This document shows, one piece after another, positions 63,316 to 64,000 of a stretch of DNA of 64,000 nucleotides. The stretch covers positions 62,001 to 126,000 of the forward strand of contig NZ_JAPFRD010000011.1 of assembly GCF_026183695.1 (NCBI RefSeq). The letters are read 5' to 3'. How positions within the stretch are numbered: position 1 is the stretch's first letter; each line of letters begins with the position of its first letter. Under the pieces are notes generated by a model. That model made no database searches. It worked only from the letters and a program-made list of their open reading frames with translations, and was not told the origin of the DNA. Source of the stretch: Alteromonas aquimaris (GTDB taxonomy: Bacteria; Pseudomonadota; Gammaproteobacteria; Enterobacterales; Alteromonadaceae). Both the position numbers and the translations under genes were made by a program.

Positions 63316-64000
63316 GATTTACCTCTGGTTTTTATAAGAATATAGGAAGGACGTATTGTATAACCAAACTTTGTGCCAACTATGAAAATCTTATAAAAAC
63401 AACAGGTTACGATATGTAATTGTTACAGAGTGTTGCGAAGTCGCTACAGACGATAATATATCGTACTAATGCGGGAACACTAAACATTACATAAATTTAA
63501 CAAACACTATTATATCGACTTAAGTTATTGATTTATAAAGACTCAAAAATGTGTCTCTATATGTCGTCACTTTTAGACATAAGTATGATAATTCACTAAT
63601 ACGTATCACTTAGTATTACTAAATACCCGTGAAAAGAAAGAGGTGATCAGTTTATTAGGATAAAAAACGTACAGCGTTGACAGTTTAGGGTGCCAAAAAC
63701 AAGTCTTTTGTAGTCGTTATCAGGCAAACTAACTTAGTTATGTGAGGCATACAAGGGACTCTGTCTGTATTGTAGCTCAAGGATGATTAACCATTGATAT
63801 TAAGATGTTAGTGCCATTTTAGGGCAGCATGGTGGGGTGCGCAGCAGGGCTTTTTCAGGAACGCGAATAAAATAGAGTGAGGCGCTTGGTTAAAGTATAA
63901 AAAAGCCCAGCTAAATTAGCTGGGCAAGAGGGCTTTTTAAAGCACCTAACGACAGAACTTGATATTTGTTACGCCACAGAGCGCATTGTGAGCATATGTT
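63316..64000. other. Gene-free AT-rich end region
   Basis: About 685 bp with no convincing coding frame. It contains a small imperfect inverted repeat ACGATA-ATA-TATCGT at 63450-63464 and the terminator at 63897-63937. It may be the upstream region of a gene beyond the window or hold an unseen small RNA. Confidence 0.4.
63897..63937. terminator. Strong bidirectional terminator near the window end
   Basis: An inner perfect palindrome GCCCAGCTAA-A-TTAGCTGGGC (63905-63925) is enclosed by AAAAAAGCCC on the left and GGGCTTTTT on the right. No gene lies just upstream on the plus strand, so it either ends a transcript arriving from the right (minus strand) or an unannotated small RNA. Confidence 0.75.

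Overview
The window looks like chromosome of a marine gammaproteobacterium of the order Alteromonadales. The basis is the mix of housekeeping genes (yicC, rph, pyrE, proB, can, tamA/tamB, a stomatin/NfeD pair), an aryl-polyene pigment cluster, mid-range GC and many small Alteromonas-type hypotheticals. This is judged from protein character, not from a database search. No rRNA, tRNA, CRISPR array or transposase was seen.

Layout. 1-3.1 kb: the 3' end of an OmpA-like gene, then a small accessory patch (phage-type peptidoglycan hydrolase and a very AT-rich DUF3883 protein with a PD-(D/E)xK-like core). 3.2-25.1 kb: yicC and rph-pyrE, neighbours in many gammaproteobacteria, are separated by about 19 kb. 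That space holds an aryl-polyene (APE) cluster: phosphopantetheinyl transferase, two ACPs, two ketosynthases plus a chain-length factor, two hotdog dehydratases, a ketoreductase, an aryl-acid ligase, a chorismatase that can supply hydroxybenzoate, a flavin halogenase-like enzyme, glycosyl/acyltransferases, a thioesterase, a LolA-like carrier and an MMPL exporter. Two divergent APE promoters carry the same 32-bp element in the same position and orientation. 25-36 kb: mixed genes, including a small gene behind a perfect Fur box, a sterol-desaturase-type hydroxylase, a PEP-CTERM-like protein and a large sensor diguanylate cyclase whose 3' end runs into tandem repeats.

36.4-43.9 kb: a tight minus-strand operon of a secreted animal-type haem peroxidase (973 aa), a catalase-like protein, an unknown 152-aa protein and two membrane-anchored di-haem cytochromes c. 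It resembles a periplasmic fatty-acid oxygenation (oxylipin) pathway and is the best candidate here for an undescribed system. 44-64 kb: an AsmA-like protein, M1 peptidase plus DUF6702 protein, proB with a 2-hydroxyacid dehydrogenase, an ECF sigma factor with a membrane partner, carbonic anhydrase, tamB/tamA, SPFH/NfeD, a LysE exporter with divergent Lrp regulator, a Bcr/CflA-type MFS pump and a conserved hypothetical. The last 0.7 kb has no gene and ends with a bidirectional terminator.
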